Positions 45,525 through 59,045 of a stretch of 64,000 nt of DNA are shown piece by piece. Under the pieces are notes generated by a model. That model saw only the letters and a program-made list of their open reading frames with translations. It made no database searches and was not told the DNA's origin. Both the position numbers and the translations under genes were made by a program. Origin of the DNA: Nevskia ramosa DSM 11499 (GTDB lineage: Bacteria > Pseudomonadota > Gammaproteobacteria > Nevskiales > Nevskiaceae). The stretch lies in NCBI RefSeq assembly GCF_000420645.1, contig NZ_ATVI01000006.1:1-64000 (forward strand). Reading direction: 5' to 3'. Position 1 is the first letter of the stretch. Each line of letters opens with the position of its first letter.

Positions 45525-46388
45525 TCAGACTGCTGCGGCGCCGCCGACAATTTCCGCCAGTTCCTTGGTGATGCTGGCCTGACGGGCCTTGTTGTAAGCG
45601 AGCTGCAAGCCGTTGATGATCTTGCCGGCGTTATCGGTGGCCGCTTTCATCGCGACCATGCGGGCGCTCTGTTCGCTGGCCACGTTCTCGACCACGGCCT
45701 GATAGACCTGCGATTCGACATAGCGCTGAAGCACAGTGTCGAGCAGTTCGGTCGCGTTCGGTTCGTAGATGTAATCCCAGTTGTCAGCCAGCTTGCTGGC
45801 GTTGGGATCGACTTCGACAGGCAGCACCTGACGCACACCCGGACGCTGGGTCATGGTGTTGACGAACTGCGTCGAGGCCAGATACAGGCGATCGATACGG
45901 CCTTCGCGGTAAGCGTCGGTCAATACCTTGATCGAGCCGAGCAGCTGATCGAGATGCGGCTTGTCGCCAAGCTGGGAATTCTGTGCGACCACCTTGCCAC
46001 CGACCCGGCGGAAGAAGCCGAGGCCCTTGCTGCCGATGACGGCGTATTCGACGTCGATGGCCTGATCGCGCCATTCGCGGATCGAGCGGGTCAGCGCGCG
46101 GAACAGATTGGTGTTCAAACCGCCGCACAGGCCGCGATCGGTCGATACCACCAGCACGCCGATCCGCTTCACCGGCCGCTCGGCCATGAACGGATGAGTG
46201 ATCTCGGTGTTCGCCTGCGACAGATGGGCGATGGTGCGGCGGATCTTCTCGGCATACGGACGCGCTTCAGTCATGCGGACCTGGGCACGGCGCATCTTCG
46301 AGATCGCCACCTTTTCCATCGCGCGCGTGATCTTCTGCGTGTTCTTCACGCTTTTGATCTTGGTGCGGATTTCCTTTGCGCCTGCCAA
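45525..46388 (-). CDS. atpG: ATP synthase gamma subunit
   Basis: A 287-residue rotor shaft. The two coiled-coil ends are clear: [20 protein letters not shown] at the start and [20 protein letters not shown] near the end. [16 protein letters not shown] is the conserved middle part. It lies between atpA and atpD. Confidence 0.97.
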   Translation of the reverse strand: MAGAKEIRTKIKSVKNTQKITRAMEKVAISKMRRAQVRMTEARPYAEKIRRTIAHLSQANTEITHPFMAERPVKRIGVLVVSTDRGLCGGLNTNLFRALTRSIREWRDQAIDVEYAVIGSKGLGFFRRVGGKVVAQNSQLGDKPHLDQLLGSIKVLTDAYREGRIDRLYLASTQFVNTMTQRPGVRQVLPVEVDPNASKLADNWDYIYEPNATELLDTVLQRYVESQVYQAVVENVASEQSARMVAMKAATDNAGKIINGLQLAYNKARQASITKELAEIVGGAAAV

Positions 46389-46426
46389 TGTAGTTCTCGG
46401 TCGTGCCTAGAGGTGGACTGGAGGAC

Positions 46427-47980
46427 TTAAATCGCGGACTGCTTCTTGAACGCCGTGATCGCGGCCTTCAGTTCGCCTTCCAGCGCATCGTTCCAGTCGC
46501 CCTTGACGTTCAGCTTGTCGAGCAGCGGCTTGTGGCTGGTCGCCAGGAACTGCTGCATGGCGACTTCGAAGGCGCCGATCTTTTCGACCGCGACATCATC
46601 GAGGAAGCCCTTTTCGGCGGCGTACAGCGACGCGGCCATTTCGGCGACCGACATCGGCGCGTACTGCTTCTGCTTCATCAGTTCGGTGACGCGCTGGCCG
46701 CGCTCGAGCTGCTTGCGGGTCGCTTCGTCGAGATCCGACGCGAACTGCGCGAACGCGGCGAGTTCACGGTACTGGGCGAGCGCCAGCTTGATGCCGCCCG
46801 ACAGCTTCTTGATGACCTTGGTCTGGGCGGCGCCACCGACGCGCGACACCGAGATACCGGCGTTCATGGCGGGACGGATACCGGCGTTGAACAGATCGGT
46901 TTCGAGGAAGATCTGGCCGTCGGTGATCGAGATCACGTTGGTCGGCACGAAGGCCGAGACGTCACCCGCCTGGGTTTCGATGATCGGCAGCGCGGTCAAC
47001 GAACCGGTCTTGCCCTTCACTTCGCCGTTGGTGAACTTTTCGACGTAGTCGGCATTGACGCGGGCCGCACGCTCGAGCAGACGGGAGTGCAGATAGAAGA
47101 CGTCGCCAGGATAGGCTTCGCGACCCGGCGGGCGCTTCAGCAGCAGCGACACCTGACGGTAGGCAACGGCCTGCTTGGACAGATCGTCATAAACGATCAG
47201 CGCATCTTCGCCACGGTCACGGAAGTATTCGCCCATCGTGCAGCCGGAGTACGGCGCGACGAACTGCAGCGCGGCCGCATCGGACGCCGCAGCGGCGACG
47301 ACGATGGTGTGTGCCAGGGCGTTGTTCTCTTCGAGCTTGCGAACGACGTTGGCGATCGACGAAGCCTTCTGGCCGATGGCGACGTAGACGCACTTAATGC
47401 CGGTGGACTTCTGGTTGATGATCGCGTCGATCGCCATCGCGGTCTTGCCGGTCTGACGGTCACCGATGATCAGTTCGCGCTGGCCGCGGCCGATCGGGAT
47501 CATCGCGTCGACGGCCTTGTAGCCGGTCTGCACCGGTTCATCGACCGACTGACGGGCGATGACGCCCGGGGCGATCTTTTCGATCGGGCTGGTGCCATCG
47601 CTGACGATCGGACCCTTGCCGTCGATCGGACGACCGAGCGCATCGACCACGCGGCCGAGCAGGCCACGGCCAACCGGCACTTCGAGAATGCGGCCGGTGG
47701 TCTTCACCGTGTCGCCTTCGGTGAGGTGCTTGTAGTCACCGAGCACGACGGCGCCGACCGAGTCGCGCTCCAGATTCAGCGCCAGGCCGTAGGTCGGCTC
47801 GCCGCCGACGCCCGGGAACTCGAGCATTTCGCCCTGCAGCGCGTCGGAAAGACCGTGGATGCGGACGATGCCGTCAGCCAGCGACACGATCGTGCCGGTA
47901 TTCCGGGCCTCGGTCGCGGCCGCGAAATTCTGGATGCGGCTCTTGATCAGGTCGCTGATTTCGGAAGGATTCAGTTGCAT
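46427..47980 (-). CDS. atpA: ATP synthase alpha subunit
   Basis: A 517-residue non-catalytic F1 subunit with P-loop [18 protein letters not shown], the [22 protein letters not shown] segment and the C-terminal [22 protein letters not shown] typical of AtpA. The arginine finger region [12 protein letters not shown] is intact. Length is a little above the E. coli protein. Confidence 0.98.
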   Translation of the reverse strand: MQLNPSEISDLIKSRIQNFAAATEARNTGTIVSLADGIVRIHGLSDALQGEMLEFPGVGGEPTYGLALNLERDSVGAVVLGDYKHLTEGDTVKTTGRILEVPVGRGLLGRVVDALGRPIDGKGPIVSDGTSPIEKIAPGVIARQSVDEPVQTGYKAVDAMIPIGRGQRELIIGDRQTGKTAMAIDAIINQKSTGIKCVYVAIGQKASSIANVVRKLEENNALAHTIVVAAAASDAAALQFVAPYSGCTMGEYFRDRGEDALIVYDDLSKQAVAYRQVSLLLKRPPGREAYPGDVFYLHSRLLERAARVNADYVEKFTNGEVKGKTGSLTALPIIETQAGDVSAFVPTNVISITDGQIFLETDLFNAGIRPAMNAGISVSRVGGAAQTKVIKKLSGGIKLALAQYRELAAFAQFASDLDEATRKQLERGQRVTELMKQKQYAPMSVAEMAASLYAAEKGFLDDVAVEKIGAFEVAMQQFLATSHKPLLDKLNVKGDWNDALEGELKAAITAFKKQSAI

Positions 47981-48064
47981 GTCATGTGCTCGGTTCTAGC
48001 TCGCCGTTTTGGGCCACGGCAGGCCGGGAAATTAGTTCGAATCCGCCGAATGAGGTTCGGGGAT

Positions 48065-48601
48065 TCAGGCAATCAGCTGCTGACGCAAACGATCCAGTTC
48101 GCCGACGGCCGAGCCGTCGATGACCAGATCGCCAGCGCGGATCACGGCACCACCCAGCAGGCTTTCGTCGACCTTGGTGGTCACATTCAACTTGCGGCTG
48201 AGGCGCTTGGCCACCGCGTCGATCAGCTCGGCCAGGCGCGCCGGCTCGACCACCGATGCGGTGGTGATCTCGACGTCGATCGTCGCTTCGGCCTCAGCGC
48301 GCAGCGCTTCGAATTCGGCAGCGATCGCCGGCGCCAGCTTGAGGCGACCGTTGTCGATCAGCAGATGCAGCAGGTTCGAACCGTCTGCGCCGATCTGCGG
48401 GCCGATGGCCTCGACCAGCGCCTGCGACAGCTGACCCTTGCTGACTGCCGGATGGCCGATGGCCGAAGCCACCGCCGGATCGCTGACTGCGTCGGCCAGT
48501 CCGCGAAGAATCGCCGACCAGTCGCCGAACCGCGATGCATCGCGCGCGAGCTCGAACACCGCTTTCGCGTACGGCCGCGCCAGTGTGCTCAGCTCGGCCA
48601 T
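48065..48601 (-). CDS. atpH: ATP synthase delta subunit
   Basis: A 178-residue peripheral-stalk subunit linking F1 to the b dimer. The N-terminus STLARPYAKAVFELARD and the C-terminal LSRKLNVTTKVDESLLGGAVIRAGDLVIDGSA-like region (VDESLLGGAVIRAGDLVIDG) are the family signature. Its start is joined to the atpF stop by a one-base overlap (TGATG), so the two are coupled. Confidence 0.96.
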   Translation of the reverse strand: MAELSTLARPYAKAVFELARDASRFGDWSAILRGLADAVSDPAVASAIGHPAVSKGQLSQALVEAIGPQIGADGSNLLHLLIDNGRLKLAPAIAAEFEALRAEAEATIDVEITTASVVEPARLAELIDAVAKRLSRKLNVTTKVDESLLGGAVIRAGDLVIDGSAVGELDRLRQQLIA

Positions 48602-49074
48602 CAGACTTTCGCCGCCAGCTCAGCAATCAGCTCGGCGTGGGCGCCGGCATTGATCTCGCGCTTCAGGATCTTCGAGGCACCGGCAACCGCCAGTTCACCG
48701 ACCTGCTTGCGCAGCGCATCCTTGGCCTGCGTCACTTCGCGCACGACTTCGGAGTGGCCGGCGGCGACGATGCGAGCCTTTTCGGACTCGGCATCGGCAC
48801 GCGCCTGCTCGACCATCTGGGTCGCCTGCTTATTCGCGGCGGCCACGATGTCCTGAGCCTGCGTACGCGCAGCCTTCAGAGCTTCGTCACCGCGCGAAGA
48901 GGCTTCGATCAGCGCTTTCTGACCCTTCTCCGCCGCAGCCAGACCGTCGACGATGCGCGCGCGGCGCTCGTCGAGGGCCTTCGTGATCGGCGGCCATACG
49001 AACTTCATCGTGAACCAGACGAAGATAGCGAAGACGATCATCTGGCCGACGATGGATGGAATACTGGCCTGCAT
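48601..49074 (-). CDS. atpF: ATP synthase b subunit
   Basis: A 157-residue peripheral-stalk subunit with one N-terminal membrane helix ([20 protein letters not shown]) followed by a long charged coiled coil, which dimerises and holds delta. The motif [14 protein letters not shown] is the usual junction. Length matches E. coli AtpF. Confidence 0.96.
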   Translation of the reverse strand: MQASIPSIVGQMIVFAIFVWFTMKFVWPPITKALDERRARIVDGLAAAEKGQKALIEASSRGDEALKAARTQAQDIVAAANKQATQMVEQARADAESEKARIVAAGHSEVVREVTQAKDALRKQVGELAVAGASKILKREINAGAHAELIAELAAKV

Positions 49075-49122
49075 CGCTTAGGCTCCGTAAAAGAGGATCA
49101 AACAGCCTTCAGACAGAGCGCT

Positions 49123-49476
<354 letters not shown>

Positions 49477-49497
49477 CTACTGCTTGAAGGCGACTGC

Positions 49498-50654
<1,157 letters not shown>

Positions 50655-50703
50655 GCGAGCTGTGAGCTCCGCAATGAGCGCCGGGAGGCGTCGAAGCGCG
50701 CGG

Positions 50704-50733
50704 AGTATACGCAGCAACAACGCCGATCTTCAA
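50704..50733 (-). promoter_or_regulatory. Sigma-70 promoter of the atp operon
   Basis: On the minus strand, TTGAAG (50733-50728) and TATACT (50709-50704) are separated by 18 bases, a good -35/-10 pair, with a TGCG just before the -10. Transcription would start near 50697, some 40 bases before the atpI ATG. This sets the atpI start as well. Confidence 0.65.
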
Positions 50734-50978
50734 CCATTACGTCCTGAAATCCCTGCAATCGTCGCGTATTACGTTTTTCATAGGCTCCGTCATGCCGATG
50801 CAAACTGTCACCGATGTGAGACTTCTGATGCACTTCAGAACCATGTCCAGAGGACGCCAAATAACCGTAAAGCCCACAAATGGTGCGCTGCGGCAATCGA
50901 GCCACCCTGATCGGTACCGTCGAACTGCTCCAACTTCGTGACAGACGACAGCTCGGAACCGGCAATCGACAGCAGGTT

Positions 50979-51764
50979 TCAGCGCTTCATCAGACGACCG
51001 ACAAGGCGGGTCATCAGCCCACGCGGCACAAGAGCGCTCGCTGCCGCGCTGATTTTCATCAATCCGCCCGGCACCACGAGGCGACTGCGGCCCGCCAGAC
51101 CATCGAGTGCGGCATCGACCACGGTTTCCGCCGACACCATGGTTCCGGCCGGCACCTTCTTGCGCAGGTTGTGGGCGCCGGTCGCTTCGAAGAAACCGGT
51201 ATCGACCGGCCCGGGGCAGACTGCCATCACGTGCACGCCGCGGCCGCGCACTTCTTCCCACAGCGCATCGCTGAACGAATAGACGAAGGCCTTGGTCGCG
51301 GCGTAGACCGCGAAGTACGGCATCGGCTGGAACGCGGCCGATGAGGCGATATTGATGATGCCGCCGTGCTTGGCTTCCAGCATCGCCGGCAGGAAGGCAT
51401 GAGCGAGATCGACAACCGCAGCCGCGTTGAGACGGATTTCTTCGGCTTCGCGGCCCGCGTCCTGCTTCTCGAACGCACCGGTGGTGCCGAAGCCGGCGTT
51501 GTTGATCAGCAGATCGACGTGCATTTCCAGCGCGTCGACCGCCTTCTTGAGCTTGGCGCCGCATTCCGGCTTCGACAGATCGGCGGCGATCACCTGAATG
51601 TTGCGGCCGGTCTCGCGAGTCAGTTCGCCGGCCAGGGCGCGCAGCTTGTCCTCGGAACGGGCGACGAGGATCAGATCCGAGCCGGACCGGGCGAGCGCCG
51701 CGGCGAAGGCGGCACCGATGCCGCTGGAGGCTCCGGTGATCAGAGCAGTCTTGTATTGCGACAT
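50979..51764 (-). CDS. Short-chain dehydrogenase/reductase
   Basis: A 261-residue SDR starting at ATG 51764 (MSQYKTALITGASSGIG); ATG 51770 is equally possible. Motifs are TGASSGIG, NNAGFGTTG, the serine in NIASSAAFQ and YAATKAF, with VARSEDKLRAL favouring NADPH. C-terminally it has a hydrophobic tail found in SDRs of lipid or ketone metabolism. It sits between parB and the atp operon, interrupting an otherwise conserved gene order, with no sign of a link to either. Substrate unknown. Confidence 0.82.
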   Translation of the reverse strand: MSQYKTALITGASSGIGAAFAAALARSGSDLILVARSEDKLRALAGELTRETGRNIQVIAADLSKPECGAKLKKAVDALEMHVDLLINNAGFGTTGAFEKQDAGREAEEIRLNAAAVVDLAHAFLPAMLEAKHGGIINIASSAAFQPMPYFAVYAATKAFVYSFSDALWEEVRGRGVHVMAVCPGPVDTGFFEATGAHNLRKKVPAGTMVSAETVVDAALDGLAGRSRLVVPGGLMKISAAASALVPRGLMTRLVGRLMKR

Positions 51765-51855
51765 GGGCACACTCGTAATCGGTTCAGCGCGGGATGCTGC
51801 GCCGCCGCAGTGTACGCAGTGCGGTTCCGAAACCGGGATTACCGCGAAGCCGCCT

Positions 51856-52701
51856 TCAGCGAAGCAGCTTCAACACCTGCTGCAATTGCGCGTTGTTGTC
51901 GAACGAGATCACCAGCTTGCCTTTGCCACGAGGCGACTGGGTGAGCGTGACCGGCAAGCCGATGCGTTCGCCGATTTCACTGGCGATCGGTGACTTCGGC
52001 AGCGAAGCCGACGGCGGCGAGGCCGGCCGCGACGAAGCCATCAGCAGCGCTTCGGTCTGGCGCACGGTCAGCTCGCGTTCGACTACCTGCTTCGCCAGTT
52101 CCGCCTGCCGGCTCGCCGTGGCACCCATCAGCACCTTGGCGTGGCCGAGCGAAATCAGGCCGTTGCGGACCATCATCTGCACGCCGGGATCGAGATCGAT
52201 CAGGCGCAGCAGATTCGAGATCGAAGCACGCGACTTGCCGACCGCTTCCGCCGCCTGCTCATGGGTCAAACCGCAATCGTCGATCAGCCGCCGCAGCGCT
52301 TCGGCTTCTTCGAGCGGGTTCAGATCGGCGCGCTGGATGTTCTCGACCAGGGCAACTGCCATCGCCGCGCGGTCTTCCATCTTGCGGACCACCGCCGGAA
52401 TGACCGACAGGCCGGCCAGCTTCGCCGCCCGCCAGCGCCGTTCACCGGCAACGATCTCGTGCTGCCCGTCTTCGATCTCGCGAACGATGATCGGCTGGAC
52501 CACACCCTGCGCCTTGATCGATTCGGCCAGCGCTTCGAGCTGGCTCTGATCGAAGCTGCGCCGCGGCTGATGCCGGCCGGCGACCAGGCTGTCCAGCGCC
52601 AGTTCGCGCAGCTCATCACCCGCCGTTTCCACCGCCTGAGGCTGCGAACTGCCGAGCAGCGCATCGAGACTGCGGCCCAGACCCCTCTTCTTCACCGACA
52701 C
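51856..52701 (-). CDS. parB: Chromosome partitioning protein ParB
   Basis: A 281-residue CTP-dependent DNA-clamp protein. It has GRHQPRRSFDQSQLEALAESI, the CTP-binding VAGERRWRAAKLAG, the segment NIQRADLNPLEEAEALRRLI and a helix-turn-helix (LTHEQAAEAVGKSRASISNL). It would bind parS and act with ParA in chromosome segregation. Start is GTG at 52701, overlapping the parA stop by one base (TAGTG). No parS palindrome was recognised in the window. Confidence 0.95.
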   Translation of the reverse strand: MSVKKRGLGRSLDALLGSSQPQAVETAGDELRELALDSLVAGRHQPRRSFDQSQLEALAESIKAQGVVQPIIVREIEDGQHEIVAGERRWRAAKLAGLSVIPAVVRKMEDRAAMAVALVENIQRADLNPLEEAEALRRLIDDCGLTHEQAAEAVGKSRASISNLLRLIDLDPGVQMMVRNGLISLGHAKVLMGATASRQAELAKQVVERELTVRQTEALLMASSRPASPPSASLPKSPIASEIGERIGLPVTLTQSPRGKGKLVISFDNNAQLQQVLKLLR

Positions 52702-53492
52702 TATTCGCTCCCCAAGCTCATCTGCCCGCCATCATGGCGACGCAGCAATTCCCCGGCCAGCGCCAGATAGGCCTTGGCCCCAGCCGACGAAGGATCGTAG
52801 GTGATCGCCGGCAGACCATGACTCGGCGCTTCGGCCAGGCGCACGTTGCGCGGCACCAGGGTGCGATAGACCTTGTCGCCGAAGTGCTGCAGCAACTGCG
52901 CCGACACATCGTTCGACAGGTTGTTGCGCGGATCGAACATGGTGCGTAGCAGGCCTTCGATTTCCAGGCGCGGATTGATCACCCGCTGGATTTTCTTGAT
53001 CGTGTCGACCAGCGCGGTGAGCCCTTCCAGCGCGTAGTACTCGCACTGCATCGGGATCAGCACGCCATCGGCGGCGACGAAAGCGTTGACGGTGAGCTTG
53101 GAGAGCGCCGGCGGGCAGTCGATCAGGATGTAGTCGTAATCATGCGCCACCGATTCCAGCGCCAGCTTCAGCGCGAAATCACCCGCCGGCATCTCGCGCA
53201 GCTTGATTTCGGCTTCCGTCATGTCGGCATTGGCCGGCATGACGCCGAAGCCGAGACCTTCGGGATGGATGATGACGGCCTGCGGCGTGACGGCTTCGAG
53301 CAGCACATCGCGAACGCTGTAGAGCAGGCGGTACTTGTCGACGCCGCAGCCCATCGTCGCATTGCCCTGGGCATCGAGATCGACCAGCAGCACGCGCCGA
53401 CGCGTCGCAGCCAGCGAAGCCGCGAGGTTGATGGTCGTCGTGGTCTTGCCGACGCCGCCTTTCTGGTTGGCGATCGCGATGATGCGGGTCAT
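52701..53492 (-). CDS. parA: Chromosome partitioning ATPase ParA
   Basis: A 263-residue Walker-type ATPase. The deviant P-loop KGGVGKTTTTINLAASLA and the DLDAQGNATMGCG block define the ParA/Soj family. ATG 53492 gives the normal start MTRIIAIANQKGGVGK; the frame is open to 53546, but that runs through a long hairpin. The bases just before the chosen ATG contain no clear Shine-Dalgarno site, which is unusual. It lies directly after rsmG, the common order near the replication origin. Confidence 0.94.
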   Translation of the reverse strand: MTRIIAIANQKGGVGKTTTTINLAASLAATRRRVLLVDLDAQGNATMGCGVDKYRLLYSVRDVLLEAVTPQAVIIHPEGLGFGVMPANADMTEAEIKLREMPAGDFALKLALESVAHDYDYILIDCPPALSKLTVNAFVAADGVLIPMQCEYYALEGLTALVDTIKKIQRVINPRLEIEGLLRTMFDPRNNLSNDVSAQLLQHFGDKVYRTLVPRNVRLAEAPSHGLPAITYDPSSAGAKAYLALAGELLRRHDGGQMSLGSE

Positions 53493-53498
53493 TGGGCT

Positions 53499-53552
53499 GG
53501 ATCGGTGCGAGTTTACGGAAGTGCCTAGGATGGCACTTCCGTGCACCGATCC
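53499..53552. promoter_or_regulatory. Long double-stem hairpin upstream of parA
   Basis: GGATCGGTGC (53499-53508) pairs with GCACCGATCC (53543-53552), and inside it ACGGAAGTGCC (53515-53525) pairs with GGCACTTCCGT (53532-53542): 21 base pairs in two nested stems separated by a bulge. It lies seven bases before the parA ATG, in the parA leader. No T run follows, so it is not a plain terminator; it may govern parA translation or be a binding site. Confidence 0.6.
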
Positions 53553-53591
53553 GGCGGGCGGCAGCCCCTGGGGGCCTCAAAAGAATAAAGC

Positions 53592-54239
53592 TTATGCGGC
53601 TCGGATGATCAGCAACTGACGCATTTCATCGAGGCCGGGCACCAGCAGGCGATGGGTCGACTCGATCGCGAAGCCCGCCGGCAGGCCGGCTTTCTCGGCC
53701 GTATCGACATGCGCCTTCATCGACAGCCAGCGCGTATCCGGGCCACCCAGATGCTCGGTCACACCGATGTAATCGGCGAGGCTCGCAAACGCGCGGCTGA
53801 TGATCAGCGGATACGGTTCGGCCGGCTGATGATCCTCGGCGCGGCCTTCGAACACCTCGGCATTCGGCAGCGCCATCGTGCGGATCACGTGGCGCATGAA
53901 GCGCGCCTTCTTGCCGGCGGAATCGAGCGTGGTCACATTCAGATCGGGCCGCACGATCGCCAGGATCAGGCCCGGAATGCCGGCGCCGCTGCCGGCATCG
54001 AGCATCCGCGTGCCCGGCGTGTAAGCCGGCAGTGCCTGCAGCACCGCGAGCGAATCGAAGACATGGCGGGTGACCATCTCATCGACGAACTTGATGCCGC
54101 TCAGGTTGTAGGTCGCGTTCCATTTCTCCAGCTCGCCGAGATAACGCATCAGCGGCTCGGTCAGGCCCACGTCCAGCCCGAAGCGTTCCAGTCCCGCGCG
54201 CAGGCGCTTTTCGCTGTGCGGATGCTTGCTGTCGCTCAT
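53592..54239 (-). CDS. rsmG: 16S rRNA (guanine-N7) methyltransferase RsmG
   Basis: A 215-residue S-adenosylmethionine methyltransferase that modifies G527 of 16S rRNA. The cofactor motif is MLDAGSGAGIPGLILAIVRP, preceded by the family segment KWNATYNLSGIKFVDEMVTRHVFDSL. mnmG (gidA), which usually precedes rsmG, is not here; instead a CoA-binding protein gene lies upstream. Loss of RsmG gives low-level streptomycin resistance. Confidence 0.95.
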   Translation of the reverse strand: MSDSKHPHSEKRLRAGLERFGLDVGLTEPLMRYLGELEKWNATYNLSGIKFVDEMVTRHVFDSLAVLQALPAYTPGTRMLDAGSGAGIPGLILAIVRPDLNVTTLDSAGKKARFMRHVIRTMALPNAEVFEGRAEDHQPAEPYPLIISRAFASLADYIGVTEHLGGPDTRWLSMKAHVDTAEKAGLPAGFAIESTHRLLVPGLDEMRQLLIIRAA

Positions 54240-54366
54240 CGGCGTGACCGGGGCACAGCGAATGGCGATGGGTTCGAACAGCAGGCAGGCATGGCACAGG
54301 CACGGGAATCAGGCCGCGCAGTATAAGCCCGAGGTTCCGGCCACCCCGCCCGCGTCTTCCCGGACG

Positions 54367-54819
54367 TCAAATCGCCGGCCGCGCACCGCGCCGCTGCTGC
54401 TCGACCATCAGGCAGCGATCCTGCACGACCAGGATGCCGGCCTCGGCCAAGGTCATCGCAAAGGCATCGTCGCGAATGCCGGTCTGCAGCCACACCGCAC
54501 GCGGCTTGGCGGCGAGCAGATCGTCGAGATGTCCAGGCAAGGCGGACGGCAAGCGGAACACATCGACCAGATCGATCCGTCCCGGCACATCGACCAGGCG
54601 CCGATAGACCGGCTGGCCGAGGATGACGGTGACGTCGCGGTAATAGACCGGCACCGGCACGATCTCGTAACCGGCGGCCGCCAGCGCCGCCGGCACGTAA
54701 TGCGCCGGCTGATCGTCATGCGATTCCGGCTTGATGCCGAGCACTGCGATGCGTCGCGTGGCCGCCAGCAGCGCGCTGATATTGGCCGGAGTTTCGAGCA
54801 GGTTCGAGTGGCGGTTCAT
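54367..54819 (-). CDS. CoA-binding domain protein (YccU-like)
   Basis: A 150-residue protein of the CoA-binding family with one Rossmann domain: RRIAVLGIKPESHDDQPAHY (usually AVVGLSPKPxRPSY), GYEIVPVPVYYRDV, VDVFRLPSALPGHL and RAVWLQTGIRDDAFA. Such proteins bind CoA or related nucleotides; the exact task is unknown. It starts 9 bases downstream of the response-regulator stop and could be on the same transcript. Confidence 0.82.
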   Translation of the reverse strand: MNRHSNLLETPANISALLAATRRIAVLGIKPESHDDQPAHYVPAALAAAGYEIVPVPVYYRDVTVILGQPVYRRLVDVPGRIDLVDVFRLPSALPGHLDDLLAAKPRAVWLQTGIRDDAFAMTLAEAGILVVQDRCLMVEQQRRGARPAI

Positions 54820-54827
54820 GGTCGGTA

Positions 54828-55571
54828 TCAGCGGCCGTAATTCGGGCCGTTCGAGGGCAGGTATTGGTAGCCGCCGCCGTGGCCGCGCACGGTGCGGATC
54901 ACGGCCGGATCGCCGGGAACGGGTTCGATCTTCTTGCGCAGCCGGGTGATGCGCAGATCGATCGCGCGATCGAACACTTCGCCGGGATCGGTGCCGGACA
55001 GCATCAGCAGCTTATCGCGCGACAGGATCACGTTGGGATGCTCGGCGAACGCGCACAGCAACCCGAACTCCGCGCCGGTGATCAGCAGGATATCGCCGGT
55101 CGGATCAACCATGCGACGCCGTGCCCGATCGAGCCGCCAGCGACCGAACCAGCTTTCGTTGTCTTGCGCCTTTGCGGCTGGCGCTGCCGACGCAGGTGGA
55201 ATCACAACTGGTCGGCGGCGCAGCACGCTGCGCACGCGCGCCAGCAGTTCGCGCAGATCGGCAGGCTTGGCGACGTAATCGTCGGCACCGAGTTCGAGAC
55301 CGACGATGCGATCGGCTGGCGCGTCGGTGCCGGTCAGCATGATCACCGGTACGTCGGAACCGGCGCGCAGCCAGCGCAACACATTCAGGCCGTCTTCTTC
55401 GGGCATCACCAGATCGAGGATCACGCAATCCGGTGGGCTGCTCGCGAACAGCGCACGCAGGCTGTTGCCCCCATCGCAAGGCAGCGCCGCATAGCCCTGA
55501 CCGCTCAGGTAATCCATCAGCAGATCACGCAGCAGCGGGTCGTCGTCGACGATGGCGATCCGGGGTGACAC
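54828..55571 (-). CDS. OmpR/PhoB-family response regulator
   Basis: A 247-residue two-domain regulator. The receiver has the acidic pair in IAIVDDDPLLRDLLM, the phosphoacceptor aspartate in CVILDLVMPEEDGLNVL and the lysine in DDYVAKPADLRELLA. The C-terminal winged helix spans roughly residues 140-240, ending KKIEPVPGDPAVIRTVRGHGGGY. The start is GTG 55571 because AGGAG stands 8 bases before it; the frame opens at 55595 without a ribosome site. It sits 73 bases after the hybrid kinase gene on the same strand, so that kinase is its probable partner through the HPT domain. Confidence 0.9.
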   Translation of the reverse strand: MSPRIAIVDDDPLLRDLLMDYLSGQGYAALPCDGGNSLRALFASSPPDCVILDLVMPEEDGLNVLRWLRAGSDVPVIMLTGTDAPADRIVGLELGADDYVAKPADLRELLARVRSVLRRRPVVIPPASAAPAAKAQDNESWFGRWRLDRARRRMVDPTGDILLITGAEFGLLCAFAEHPNVILSRDKLLMLSGTDPGEVFDRAIDLRITRLRKKIEPVPGDPAVIRTVRGHGGGYQYLPSNGPNYGR

Positions 55572-55644
55572 GGTCAGGCTCCTGGTCAGGCGCAAGCTCG
55601 CGCTGCGCCCGCAGAGATTAGCGTGTCATCGATGGCAAGCGGGT

Positions 55645-58947
<3,303 letters not shown>

Positions 58948-59045
58948 CGCAGCACTTGCTTCTATCTGCCCAGCCTACTCAGCGCCGGTATCAGTCTGAT
59001 GTCGCCGCGCTGACACATGATGTCAGCGCGGTGTCAGGCGCGGCT

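Noticed and set aside
46403-48856. 817-codon plus-strand frame opposite atpA and atpH
   Set aside because: Shadow of ATP synthase genes in a high-GC genome.
53493-53591. parS or oriC in the rsmG-parA gap
   Set aside because: Only the nested hairpin is visible; no TGTTTCACGTGAAACA-like sequence or DnaA boxes.
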